Below, piece after piece: positions 1 through 6,343 of a stretch of DNA of 8,805 bases; within the stretch, counting starts at the first letter, position 1; every line of letters begins with the position of its first letter. The stretch is from an uncultured Porphyromonadaceae bacterium (lineage in GTDB: Bacteria > Bacteroidota > Bacteroidia > Bacteroidales > Muribaculaceae). The notes under the pieces are model-generated. The model had not been told where the DNA came from and ran no database searches. It was given only the letters and a program-made list of their open reading frames with translations. Location: the NCBI GenBank assembly GCA_947175455.1, contig CAMWMW010000044.1, positions 1-8,805 of the forward strand, in the 5' to 3' direction. The position numbers and the translations under genes were made by a program.

Positions 1-1683
1 AAGCATAAGAGTGTCAACGGCAAGAAGGATTTCTGGGCACGAGGTGACGGATGGGTCCTCGCCGGTCTGGCAAAAGTTCTCGCCGACCTTCCGGCGGAAT
101 ACAAGCATCGTGACTTCTTCGAGAAGAACTACAGAAAGCTTGCCGATGCGGTTGTGGCATGTCAGCAGCCTGAAGGCTACTGGACCCGGTCAATGCTTGA
201 TCCCGAACACGCTCCGGGACCGGAGACAAGCGGCACGGCATTCTTCACCTACGGTCTGCTGTGGGGCATCAACAACGGTTATCTTACTGACTCCCGTTAT
301 CTTGACGCGGCGCAGAAAGGATGGAAATACCTTCGAGGAAAGGCACTTCAGAAAAACGGTACGGTAGGCTATGTGCAGCCTATCGGAGAGAAGGCGATTC
401 CGGGGCAGGTGGTCGATGCCGGCTCGACTTCCGATTTCGGAACTGGAGCTTTTTTGCTTGCAGCCTGCGAATATGTCAGACATCTTGAGAAAGGCAGAAA
501 TAAGGATAGAAAATACTGGTCAGACCTTGCATACAAAATCGCTTATCCCGTGCTCAGCAATATGGCTGACGGCAACCTGCAGAAGAATATGCTTGTAGAG
601 GTAAGCCCCAACTGGGACGGCCGCGACAAGAAAGTGACGTATATGGAGACATTCGGTCGTCTGATGGCAGGCATTGCTCCCTGGCTCTCGCTGCCCGACG
701 ACGGCACGGAAGAGGGTAAGATGCGTTCCGAACTCCGTGAGATGGCACTTAAAAGTTACGCTCATGCCGTGAATCCCGACAGCCCTGATTATCTCGGCTG
801 GCGCGGTCATGGTCAGGCTCTGGTGGATGCCGCATATGTGGCAGAGAGTTTCATACGCGGTTACGATGCGCTCTGGGTTCCTCTCGACGATGTCACGAAG
901 CAGCGTTACATAACTGAATTCACACAGCTCAGAAAAGTCGATCCTCCTTATACAAACTGGTTGCTTTTCTCTTCCACGATAGAGAGCTTTCTTGCAAAAG
1001 TCGGCGCTCCTTATGACCAATACCGCGTGAACTCGGCGATACGCAAGACCGAGGAGTGGTATACCGGCGACGGCTGGTATGCCGACGGTCCCGACTTCGC
1101 ATTCGACTATTACAGCAGTTATGTTTTCCATCCCATGTATCTGGAGACGCTTCAGAACATGAAAGACGCAAAGGCGTATACCCGCATACATTATCCGCGT
1201 TATTACGAGCAGGCTCTGAGAAGAACGCAGAAGTATGCCGTGGTTCTGGAGCGTCTCATATCACCCGAAGGAACATTCCCCGTGTTCGGACGTTCGATAC
1301 CCTACCGCATGGCGACCATGCAGCCTCTCGCTCTGATGGCATGGTATGACAAGCTCCCTGCCGGAATGACCCCCGGACAGGTCCGTGCCGCTCTTACGGC
1401 AGTCATGCACAATATGTTTGACGGTAAAGAGAATTTCAACGAGAAGGATTTTCTTACAATCGGATTCTGCGGCCGTCAGCCTAACGTCGCCGACTGGTAT
1501 ACGAACAACGGCTCGCTTTATATGACCACACTTGCATTCATGCCTCTCGGTCTGCCTGCCACTCATCCGTTCTGGAGTGACGCTCCGCTCGACTGGACAA
1601 GCCGCAAGGCATGGTCTGGCAAGCCCTTCCCCAAGGACCATCACTGGAGGGGAGACAAACAGAGAATGGGTGATTTGTTCTGA
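1..1683 (+). CDS. GH105 unsaturated uronyl hydrolase fused to a DUF2264 domain (5'-truncated)
   Basis: The frame is open from base 1 to TGA 1681-1683, so these 560 residues are the C-terminal part of a gene that begins outside the window. The GTG at 154 lies inside the domain and is not a start. Residues 1 to about 160 match the second half of a GH105 (YteR-type) hydrolase: a WARGDGW motif (12-18) whose R14 and W18 match YteR substrate-binding R213 and W217 by spacing, ETSGTA (75-80), and a closing TSDFGTGAFLLA block (about 143-154). The GH105 catalytic Asp would lie off-window. Residues about 170-560 form a complete DUF2264 domain: YMETFGR (214-220), NWLLF (319-323), DGWYADGP with DYY (357-371), FGRSIPYR (429-436) and NNGSLY (502-507). 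GH105 enzymes remove unsaturated uronic acids from lyase products. DUF2264 proteins have, to my recollection, been linked to CAZy GH154 uronidases. Both domains therefore suggest trimming of uronate-bearing oligosaccharides, probably in the periplasm, though the leader is not visible. Confidence 0.85.
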   Translation, partial: KHKSVNGKKDFWARGDGWVLAGLAKVLADLPAEYKHRDFFEKNYRKLADAVVACQQPEGYWTRSMLDPEHAPGPETSGTAFFTYGLLWGINNGYLTDSRYLDAAQKGWKYLRGKALQKNGTVGYVQPIGEKAIPGQVVDAGSTSDFGTGAFLLAACEYVRHLEKGRNKDRKYWSDLAYKIAYPVLSNMADGNLQKNMLVEVSPNWDGRDKKVTYMETFGRLMAGIAPWLSLPDDGTEEGKMRSELREMALKSYAHAVNPDSPDYLGWRGHGQALVDAAYVAESFIRGYDALWVPLDDVTKQRYITEFTQLRKVDPPYTNWLLFSSTIESFLAKVGAPYDQYRVNSAIRKTEEWYTGDGWYADGPDFAFDYYSSYVFHPMYLETLQNMKDAKAYTRIHYPRYYEQALRRTQKYAVVLERLISPEGTFPVFGRSIPYRMATMQPLALMAWYDKLPAGMTPGQVRAALTAVMHNMFDGKENFNEKDFLTIGFCGRQPNVADWYTNNGSLYMTTLAFMPLGLPATHPFWSDAPLDWTSRKAWSGKPFPKDHHWRGDKQRMGDLF

Positions 1684-1742
1684 AAAATCGTATACTATAA
1701 ATAGAAGACAATTTTAAACAACATCTTAAACTGAACGCATAA

Positions 1743-2537
1743 ATGGAAAATATGTTCTCCCTTGAAGGGAAAGTGGCTCTGGTCACAGGTGGTGTATACG
1801 GTATAGGTTTCGCGATTGCAAAGGCACTTCACGATGCCGGCGCGAAAGTGATATATAATGCTCATACAGAGGAGTCGATGAATACCGGCGCCGAGAATTA
1901 CAAGGCTGCCGGAATTGATGCCAAAGGATATTTCTGCGATGTGACGGATGAAAAAGGCGTGCAGGAAATGATTGCCGACATAGAGAAAAACTACGGTGGT
2001 GTGGACATTCTTGTAAACAATGCCGGCATAATCAAGCGCACTCCGATGACTGAAATGGCAGTTGAGGATTTCCGTCTGGTTGTGGATATAGACCTTATCG
2101 CGCCGTTTATCTGCGCCAAAGCTGTGATTCCCGGCATGATAAAGAAAGGTCATGGAAAGATTATAAACATATGTTCGATGATGAGCGAGCTGGGCAGGGA
2201 GACAGTGTCCGCCTATGCCGCAGCTAAAGGAGGTCTCAAGATGCTTACCCGCAACATCTGTTCCGAATATGGTGATGCCAACATACAGTGTAACGGTATC
2301 GGTCCGGGTTATATCGCTACCCCGCAGACCGCTCCATTGCGCGAGCGTCAGCCGGATGGAAGCCGTCACCCGTTCGATCAGTTCATCATCGCCAAAACAC
2401 CGGCGGGCCGGTGGGGTACTCCTGAAGACCTCATGGGTCCGGCGGTGTTCCTTGCATCAGATGCCTCCAACTTTGTCAACGGCCATGTGCTTTACGTAGA
2501 CGGAGGTATTCTTGCCTATATCGGCAAACAACCCTGA
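1743..2537 (+). CDS. SDR-family dehydrogenase, gluconate 5-dehydrogenase/KduD type
   Basis: This is a 264-residue classical short-chain dehydrogenase with no leader, so it is cytoplasmic. The Rossmann motif TGGVYGIG is at 15-22, the adenine-side D66 sits in CDVTD, NNAG is at 92-95, and the catalytic S145, Y158 and K162 have normal spacing. The sequence, including the PAGRWGTPEDLMGP stretch and the VDGG near the end, closely resembles Bacteroides proteins annotated as gluconate 5-dehydrogenase and also resembles E. coli KduD. Beside kduI, the likely reaction is NAD(P)H-linked reduction of 2,5-diketo-3-deoxygluconate to KDG. The name IdnO/Gno versus KduD cannot be settled from sequence alone. 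The position that normally holds the Asn of the SDR tetrad reads Asp (D117). The ATG follows an A-rich stretch with no Shine-Dalgarno site, 59 bases after the upstream gene, and is fixed by the FSLEGKVALVTG start shared with the family. The stop is a tandem TGA-TAA. Confidence 0.9.
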   Translation: MENMFSLEGKVALVTGGVYGIGFAIAKALHDAGAKVIYNAHTEESMNTGAENYKAAGIDAKGYFCDVTDEKGVQEMIADIEKNYGGVDILVNNAGIIKRTPMTEMAVEDFRLVVDIDLIAPFICAKAVIPGMIKKGHGKIINICSMMSELGRETVSAYAAAKGGLKMLTRNICSEYGDANIQCNGIGPGYIATPQTAPLRERQPDGSRHPFDQFIIAKTPAGRWGTPEDLMGPAVFLASDASNFVNGHVLYVDGGILAYIGKQP

Positions 2538-2564
2538 TAATTATAATTTAACCTACCATAAGTG

Positions 2565-3725
2565 ATGATGAATCGCATGATGTTGTTGTCTGCGGTGTTC
2601 GCCTGCGCCCTGTCGGCGCAGGCGGAGTCCGTGGAAATCACGGTTTACAACCCTGCCGGATTCGCGAGGGAAAACGAGATTGCGGAGGTTGACGAGAGCG
2701 CGGTGAAATCCCGTCTCGGCTCTCCTTTCTTCGTTCTCACGGATGCGCAGGGGCAGGAGGTTCCATGGCAGAAGACACACGACGGGAAAATATTGTTCCC
2801 AGTAAATGTCGCTGCCGGTGACTCGGCGGTATATGTGGCGGCTCCCGGAGTGCCGCATCCCGTGACACCCCTTGTCTACGGCCGTCTCTTCCCCGAGCGT
2901 GCCGATGACATGACATGGGAGAACGACCACGGCGCGTATCGCGCGTATGGACCGCGCCAGCAGAAGAACGGAGACCGCACGTTCGGTTACGACATATGGA
3001 CAAAGTCTGTGCCGGACCTTGTGCTTGAAAAAAGATATATCGGCAACAACCGTCAGGGCAAGACGTTTCATCGTGACTATGGCGAGGGGATGGATGTGTA
3101 TACCGTCGGTCCGACACTCGGCGGAGGCACAAACGCATTGCTTGACGCCTCCGGTGAAATCATGTATCCGTGGTGTTTCTCGGAATATGAGATTCTCGAA
3201 CAGGGACCGCTGCGGTTTCAGGTCAGGCTGGTTTATCCCCCTGTGACAGCGGAAAAAGGGATACCCGCAGCCGAGCAGCGCGTGATAACCCTTGATGCCG
3301 GAGACTGGTTCAACAGAACGGATGTGACTTATTACGGACTCGATTCCGCAATGGATATGGTTGCAGGGCAGGTCGTGCATGTCCAGAACCCCGAAGGTTA
3401 TGTGCTCGACAGGAAGAACAATGCCGTGGCATATGCGGATCTCACCGAAAATGCGGAAGCCGGTAACGGGACCATATATCTCGGAATGCTTGCCGTCTCT
3501 GACTCCGAGCCGTTGTATATGCCTCTTTCCGCACCTGCGGGTGATGCCGTGGGGCATGTGGTTCTCAAAGGCAAGGTGGAGAATGCGAAACCGTTCACAT
3601 ATTACTGGGGTGCAGGATGGAGCAAAGGCGGAGTGTCGGCGATGGATGTGTGGCGTGAGAAGATAGAGCGCAAAAGGATGTGTCTCGACAACCCGCTTCG
3701 TATTAAAGTAATTTCAAGAAAGTGA
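2565..3725 (+). CDS. Exported DUF4861-family protein of unknown function
   Basis: The protein has 386 residues from ATG 2565; ATG 2568 is also possible, and the GTG at 2562 is less likely. A Sec signal peptide covers about residues 1-20: a short basic start, a hydrophobic stretch MLLSAVFACAL, and probable cleavage after AQA. The cysteine in VFAC makes a poor lipobox. The mature protein matches DUF4861: an ENDHGAYRAYGP block (119-130), HRDYGEGMDVYTVGPTLG (169-186), YPWCFSEYEIL (201-211), a VITLDAGDWFNRTDVTYYG segment (240-258) and YYWGAGWSKGG near the C terminus (346-356). It has a mostly beta-type composition and no membrane segments. No enzyme activity is assigned to this family that I can name with confidence. 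Conserved His, Asp and Glu in the first two blocks could form an active site or sugar-binding site. It starts 27 bases after the SDR stop and ends 9 bases before the permease gene, so co-expression with uronate catabolism is very likely. The stop is a tandem TGA-TAA. Confidence 0.85.
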   Translation: MMNRMMLLSAVFACALSAQAESVEITVYNPAGFARENEIAEVDESAVKSRLGSPFFVLTDAQGQEVPWQKTHDGKILFPVNVAAGDSAVYVAAPGVPHPVTPLVYGRLFPERADDMTWENDHGAYRAYGPRQQKNGDRTFGYDIWTKSVPDLVLEKRYIGNNRQGKTFHRDYGEGMDVYTVGPTLGGGTNALLDASGEIMYPWCFSEYEILEQGPLRFQVRLVYPPVTAEKGIPAAEQRVITLDAGDWFNRTDVTYYGLDSAMDMVAGQVVHVQNPEGYVLDRKNNAVAYADLTENAEAGNGTIYLGMLAVSDSEPLYMPLSAPAGDAVGHVVLKGKVENAKPFTYYWGAGWSKGGVSAMDVWREKIERKRMCLDNPLRIKVISRK

Positions 3726-3734
3726 TAAAAAGAG

Positions 3735-5156
3735 ATGGAAGAAGTTTTTAAATACATAATCGGTCTCGGCGCCGCCGTAATGATGCCGGTGATTTTTACT
3801 GTGCTCGGACTCTGCATCGGCATCAGGTTCGGGGATGCGTTGAAATCCGGACTGAAGGTCGGGGTCGGTTTCGTGGGTCTCTCCATAGTGACGGCGTTGC
3901 TGACTTCGGCACTTGGACCGGCTCTTAACAAAGTGGTGGAAATCTATGACCTCCAGCTTAAAGTGTTCGATATGGGCTGGCCGGCTGCGGCGTCAGTTGC
4001 ATACAATACTGCGGTCGGTGCATTTGTGATTCCGGTGTGTCTTGGTGTCAACCTTCTGATGCTTTTCACCAAAACTACGCGCACTGTCAATATCGACCTG
4101 TGGAATTACTGGCATTTCGCATTTATAGGGGCTGTGGTATATTTCGCTTCCGATTCACTCGCCTGGGGATTTTTCGCGGCAATAGTGTGTTACGTGATTA
4201 CTCTTGTCATCGCGGACATGACGGCACGCAAATTCCAGAATTTCTATGAGGGAATGGATGGAATTTCAATTCCTCAGCCGTTTTGCGCGGGTTTCGTGCC
4301 TTTTGCAGTCGGGGTGAACTGGCTTTTCGACAGGATTCCCGGCGCGAACAAGGTAGACATTGACGCCGAAGGGTTGAAAAAGAAATTCGGTGTGCTCGGA
4401 GAACCGCTCATGCTCGGAGTCATTGTCGGTGTCGGCATCGGTTGCCTGACATGCGAGAGCTGGAAGGAGATTGTTGACAATATTCCCTATATCCTCGGTC
4501 TCGGAATCAAGATGGGAGCCGTGATGGAGCTTATCCCCCGTGTTACAGTGCTCTTTATCGAGGGTCTCAAGCCTATCTCCGAAGCTACAAGAAGTCTTAT
4601 CTCCAGGAAGTTCAAGGGTGCTGACGGTCTGAACATCGGCATGAGTCCGGCACTCGTCATCGGTCATCCCGCAACACTTGTCGCATCTATCCTGCTCATT
4701 CCTGTGACGCTGCTTCTTGCCGTTGTGCTTCCGGGCAACCAGTTCCTTCCGCTGGCATCATTGGCGGGAATGTTCTATCTCTTCCCTCTGATGCTGCCGT
4801 ATACGAAAGGCAATGTGGTCAAGACATTCGTTGCCGGACTTGTGGCGATAGTCGCGGGTCTTTATATGGTTACTAATATGGCTCCCGCATTTACGATTGC
4901 CGCCGCCGATGTGTTCTCGGCGACCGGAGATGCCGCCGTGGCGATTCCGGCAGGGTTTGACGGCGGTTCGCTCGATTTCGCTTCGAGTCCTCTGTCTTGG
5001 ATAATCTACCAGTGTTCCTGCAATCTCAAATGGATCGGCGCCGGTCTGCTTGTTGCGGTGGCTCTCGGCATGGCTGTGTTCAACCGCATACTGATTGTCC
5101 GAAATCAGAAGGCTATGATTGCCGCCGGTTCCGACAGACTCCAGAAAACTGAGTAA
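3735..5156 (+). CDS. Galactitol-type PTS IIC (EIIC-GAT) membrane permease, orphan
   Basis: This 473-residue polytopic inner-membrane protein aligns along its length with E. coli GatC (about 450 residues), beginning at the first residues, which fixes the ATG. Shared blocks are LKSGLKVGVGFVGL (36-49), DMGWP (79-83), VNIDLWNYWHF (118-128), GISIP (176-180), KKFGVLGEPLMLG (216-228), MSPALVIGHPATL (303-315) and LPGNQFLPL (332-340). Hydrophobic stretches alternate with short polar loops throughout. In enterobacteria GatC works with the IIA and IIB phosphotransfer proteins. Neither is present in the visible part of this operon, and Bacteroidales generally lack a sugar PTS. It may therefore act as a non-phosphorylating secondary transporter. 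The neighbours suggest that the cargo is a uronate-derived keto sugar acid, which is inference. The gene begins 9 bases after the DUF4861 stop. The family call is firm; the substrate is open. Confidence 0.9.
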   Translation: MEEVFKYIIGLGAAVMMPVIFTVLGLCIGIRFGDALKSGLKVGVGFVGLSIVTALLTSALGPALNKVVEIYDLQLKVFDMGWPAAASVAYNTAVGAFVIPVCLGVNLLMLFTKTTRTVNIDLWNYWHFAFIGAVVYFASDSLAWGFFAAIVCYVITLVIADMTARKFQNFYEGMDGISIPQPFCAGFVPFAVGVNWLFDRIPGANKVDIDAEGLKKKFGVLGEPLMLGVIVGVGIGCLTCESWKEIVDNIPYILGLGIKMGAVMELIPRVTVLFIEGLKPISEATRSLISRKFKGADGLNIGMSPALVIGHPATLVASILLIPVTLLLAVVLPGNQFLPLASLAGMFYLFPLMLPYTKGNVVKTFVAGLVAIVAGLYMVTNMAPAFTIAAADVFSATGDAAVAIPAGFDGGSLDFASSPLSWIIYQCSCNLKWIGAGLLVAVALGMAVFNRILIVRNQKAMIAAGSDRLQKTE

Positions 5157-5168
5157 ACAAATTCCTCA

Positions 5169-5194
5169 TTCAGACAATCCGGAATAAGTCTGGA
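5169..5194 (+). other. Short hairpin between permease gene and kduI
   Basis: CAGAC (5171-5175) pairs with GTCTG (5188-5192), and two further weak pairs extend the stem outward. The loop contains the palindrome TCCGGA. No T-run follows, so it is not a terminator. It might affect mRNA processing or relative expression of kduI, or be chance. Confidence 0.25.
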
Positions 5195-5223
5195 AAATAT
5201 TGAATAAACAGAATAACGACAAT

Positions 5224-6144
5224 ATGAAAAGAATAGCATTATCTCTATTTATGCTTGCGGCGTGTGGCGCGATGCAGGCACAGACCAACTACCAGGTTCT
5301 TCATGCGTGTCATCCCGCAGATGTGAAACATTATGACAACGAGCAGCTCCGTTCCCGTTTTCTGATGGAGAAAGTGATGGAGGCGGATAAGGTAAACCTC
5401 ACATACACGATGTATGACCGTCTCATTTTCGGAGGTGTCATGCCTGTGTCGAAGACTGTCGAGCTTGAGACAATCGATCCCCTCAAGGCGGAGTATTTTC
5501 TGGAACGCCGCGAGCTTGGTGTGATCAACACAGGAGGCGACGGCATAGTGAATGTGGACGGCAAGGATTACGAACTGCATTTCAAGGATGCACTGTATGT
5601 CGGTCAGGGAAACAAGAAAGTTACTTTCAGAAGCAAGGATGCGGCAAATCCCGCCAAGTTCTATATCAATTCCACACGCGCCCACAAACATTACAAGACT
5701 CAGCTCATCTCGATCGACGGTCGCAAAGGCACCATAAAGGCGAACCAGATCAAGGCAGGCTCGCTTGCCGAAAGCAACGACCGTGTGATCAACCAGCTGA
5801 TTGTAAACAACGTTCTTGAGGAAGGTCCCTGTGAACTTCAGATGGGTCTGACAGAGCTTAAGACAGGTTCTGTCTGGAACACCATGCCCGCCCACACCCA
5901 CGACCGTCGTGTGGAGGCATACTATTACTTCAATGTGCCCGAAGGCAACCGTATCTGCCATCTCATGGGAGAACCCAAGGAGAACCGTCTTATCTGGATG
6001 AATCCCGAGCAGGCGGTGATTTCGCCCGAATGGAGCATCCATTGCGCGGCAGGCACAAGCAACTATATGTTTATCTGGGGCATGGGCGGCGAAAATCTCG
6101 ACTATACCGACCAGGACCGCTTCCCTTACACAGAGATGCGTTGA
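5224..6144 (+). CDS. kduI: 5-dehydro-4-deoxy-D-glucuronate isomerase with export leader
   Basis: KduI interconverts 4-deoxy-L-threo-5-hexosulose uronate (DKI) and 2,5-diketo-3-deoxygluconate (DKII). This copy has 306 residues; E. coli KduI has 278. The cupin metal ligands are all present as H224, H226, E231 and H273, each offset by 28 from E. coli H196, H198, E203 and H245. The blocks [11 protein letters not shown] (92-102), [12 protein letters not shown] (218-229), [11 protein letters not shown] (263-273) and FIWGMGGEN (283-291) are typical. The extra length is a 22-residue N-terminal extension plus about six residues near 160-180. The extension is a clear leader: MKR, a hydrophobic core, then LAAC at 11-14, which fits a lipobox; cleavage near residue 19 is an alternative. 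No acidic residues follow the Cys, so a lipoprotein would probably face the periplasm. An upstream in-frame TTG at 5200 is rejected because it would bury the leader behind a polar tail. It is the last gene of the operon, before the terminator. Confidence 0.93.
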   Translation: MKRIALSLFMLAACGAMQAQTNYQVLHACHPADVKHYDNEQLRSRFLMEKVMEADKVNLTYTMYDRLIFGGVMPVSKTVELETIDPLKAEYFLERRELGVINTGGDGIVNVDGKDYELHFKDALYVGQGNKKVTFRSKDAANPAKFYINSTRAHKHYKTQLISIDGRKGTIKANQIKAGSLAESNDRVINQLIVNNVLEEGPCELQMGLTELKTGSVWNTMPAHTHDRRVEAYYYFNVPEGNRICHLMGEPKENRLIWMNPEQAVISPEWSIHCAAGTSNYMFIWGMGGENLDYTDQDRFPYTEMR

Positions 6145-6161
6145 CTCCGGTCTTCTCTTTT

Positions 6162-6179
6162 GACTCACAGCTGTGAGTC
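6162..6179. repeat. 18-bp perfect palindrome downstream of kduI
   Basis: GACTCACAGCTGTGAGTC is its own reverse complement. As RNA it gives a 7-bp stem with an AGCT loop. It lies 17 bases after the kduI stop and just ahead of the terminator hairpin, with no T-run of its own. It may stabilise the 3' end of the mRNA or be a protein-binding site. Confidence 0.6.
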
Positions 6180-6182
6180 CGG

Positions 6183-6216
6183 AAGTGTGCCCGATCTGAT
6201 CGGACACACTTTTTTT
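6183..6216 (+). terminator. Intrinsic terminator of the uronate operon
   Basis: AAGTGTG (6183-6189) pairs with CACACTT (6205-6211), then there is one C/A mismatch, then CCGAT (6191-6195) pairs with ATCGG (6199-6203) around a CTG loop. A run of seven T (6210-6216) follows. This ends transcription after kduI and separates it from the acyl-CoA synthetase unit. Confidence 0.88.
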
Positions 6217-6247
6217 ATGATACAGGAATGGGTTTGGAAGGTGTGTT

Positions 6248-6279
6248 TTTGGCAGTTGGGTGGAAATTTGTTAATTTTG
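6248..6279 (+). promoter_or_regulatory. Bacteroidetes-type promoter for the acyl-CoA synthetase-prfB unit
   Basis: TTTG (6248-6251) is followed by a 20-base spacer and TAATTTTG (6272-6279). This matches the -33 TTTG and -7 TAnnTTTG consensus of the Bacteroidetes primary sigma factor. Transcription would start near 6285, leaving a leader of about 60 bases before ATG 6344. No ribosome-binding site of the AGGAGG type precedes the start codon. Confidence 0.75.
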
Positions 6280-6343
6280 CAGTGAACTATGTGGAACGGC
6301 AATGTCGTTTTAGAAGAGTAATCACATAGTCTGATATTTTCAG

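Noticed and set aside
154..156. GTG as the start of a free-standing DUF2264 protein
   Set aside because: The frame is open upstream to base 1 and codes for GH105 core sequence; the GTG is Val within AVVACQQ.
11..367. Plus-strand open frame in another phase at the left edge
   Set aside because: The frame starting at base 1 encodes GH105 motifs through this stretch, and this frame gives a Ser/Arg/Thr-rich nonsense product.
520..1191. Minus-strand open frame opposite the DUF2264 domain; similarly 1695-2369 opposite the SDR gene
   Set aside because: Their compositions are typical of antisense shadows and no promoter or motif supports them.
1690..1705. TATACTATAAATAG as a promoter for the SDR gene
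   Set aside because: It resembles a proteobacterial -10 box, but there is no TAnnTTTG or upstream TTTG as expected in Bacteroidetes. The short gap fits an operon.
2553..3557. Long open frame on the minus strand opposite the DUF4861 gene (334 codons)
   Set aside because: The translation is His/Arg/Cys-rich with no recognisable domain and lies opposite a gene with clear family motifs. It is a codon-bias shadow.
5200..5223. TTG at 5200 as the kduI start
   Set aside because: It adds a polar eight-residue tail in front of a well-formed signal peptide that begins at ATG 5224.
6162..6179. Palindrome as a second terminator
   Set aside because: No T-run follows it, and the adjacent hairpin at 6183-6216 has all the needed parts.
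5245..6207. Long open frame on the minus strand opposite kduI (320 codons)
   Set aside because: It has no family resemblance, would begin within the terminator hairpin region, and is fully opposite a conserved enzyme.
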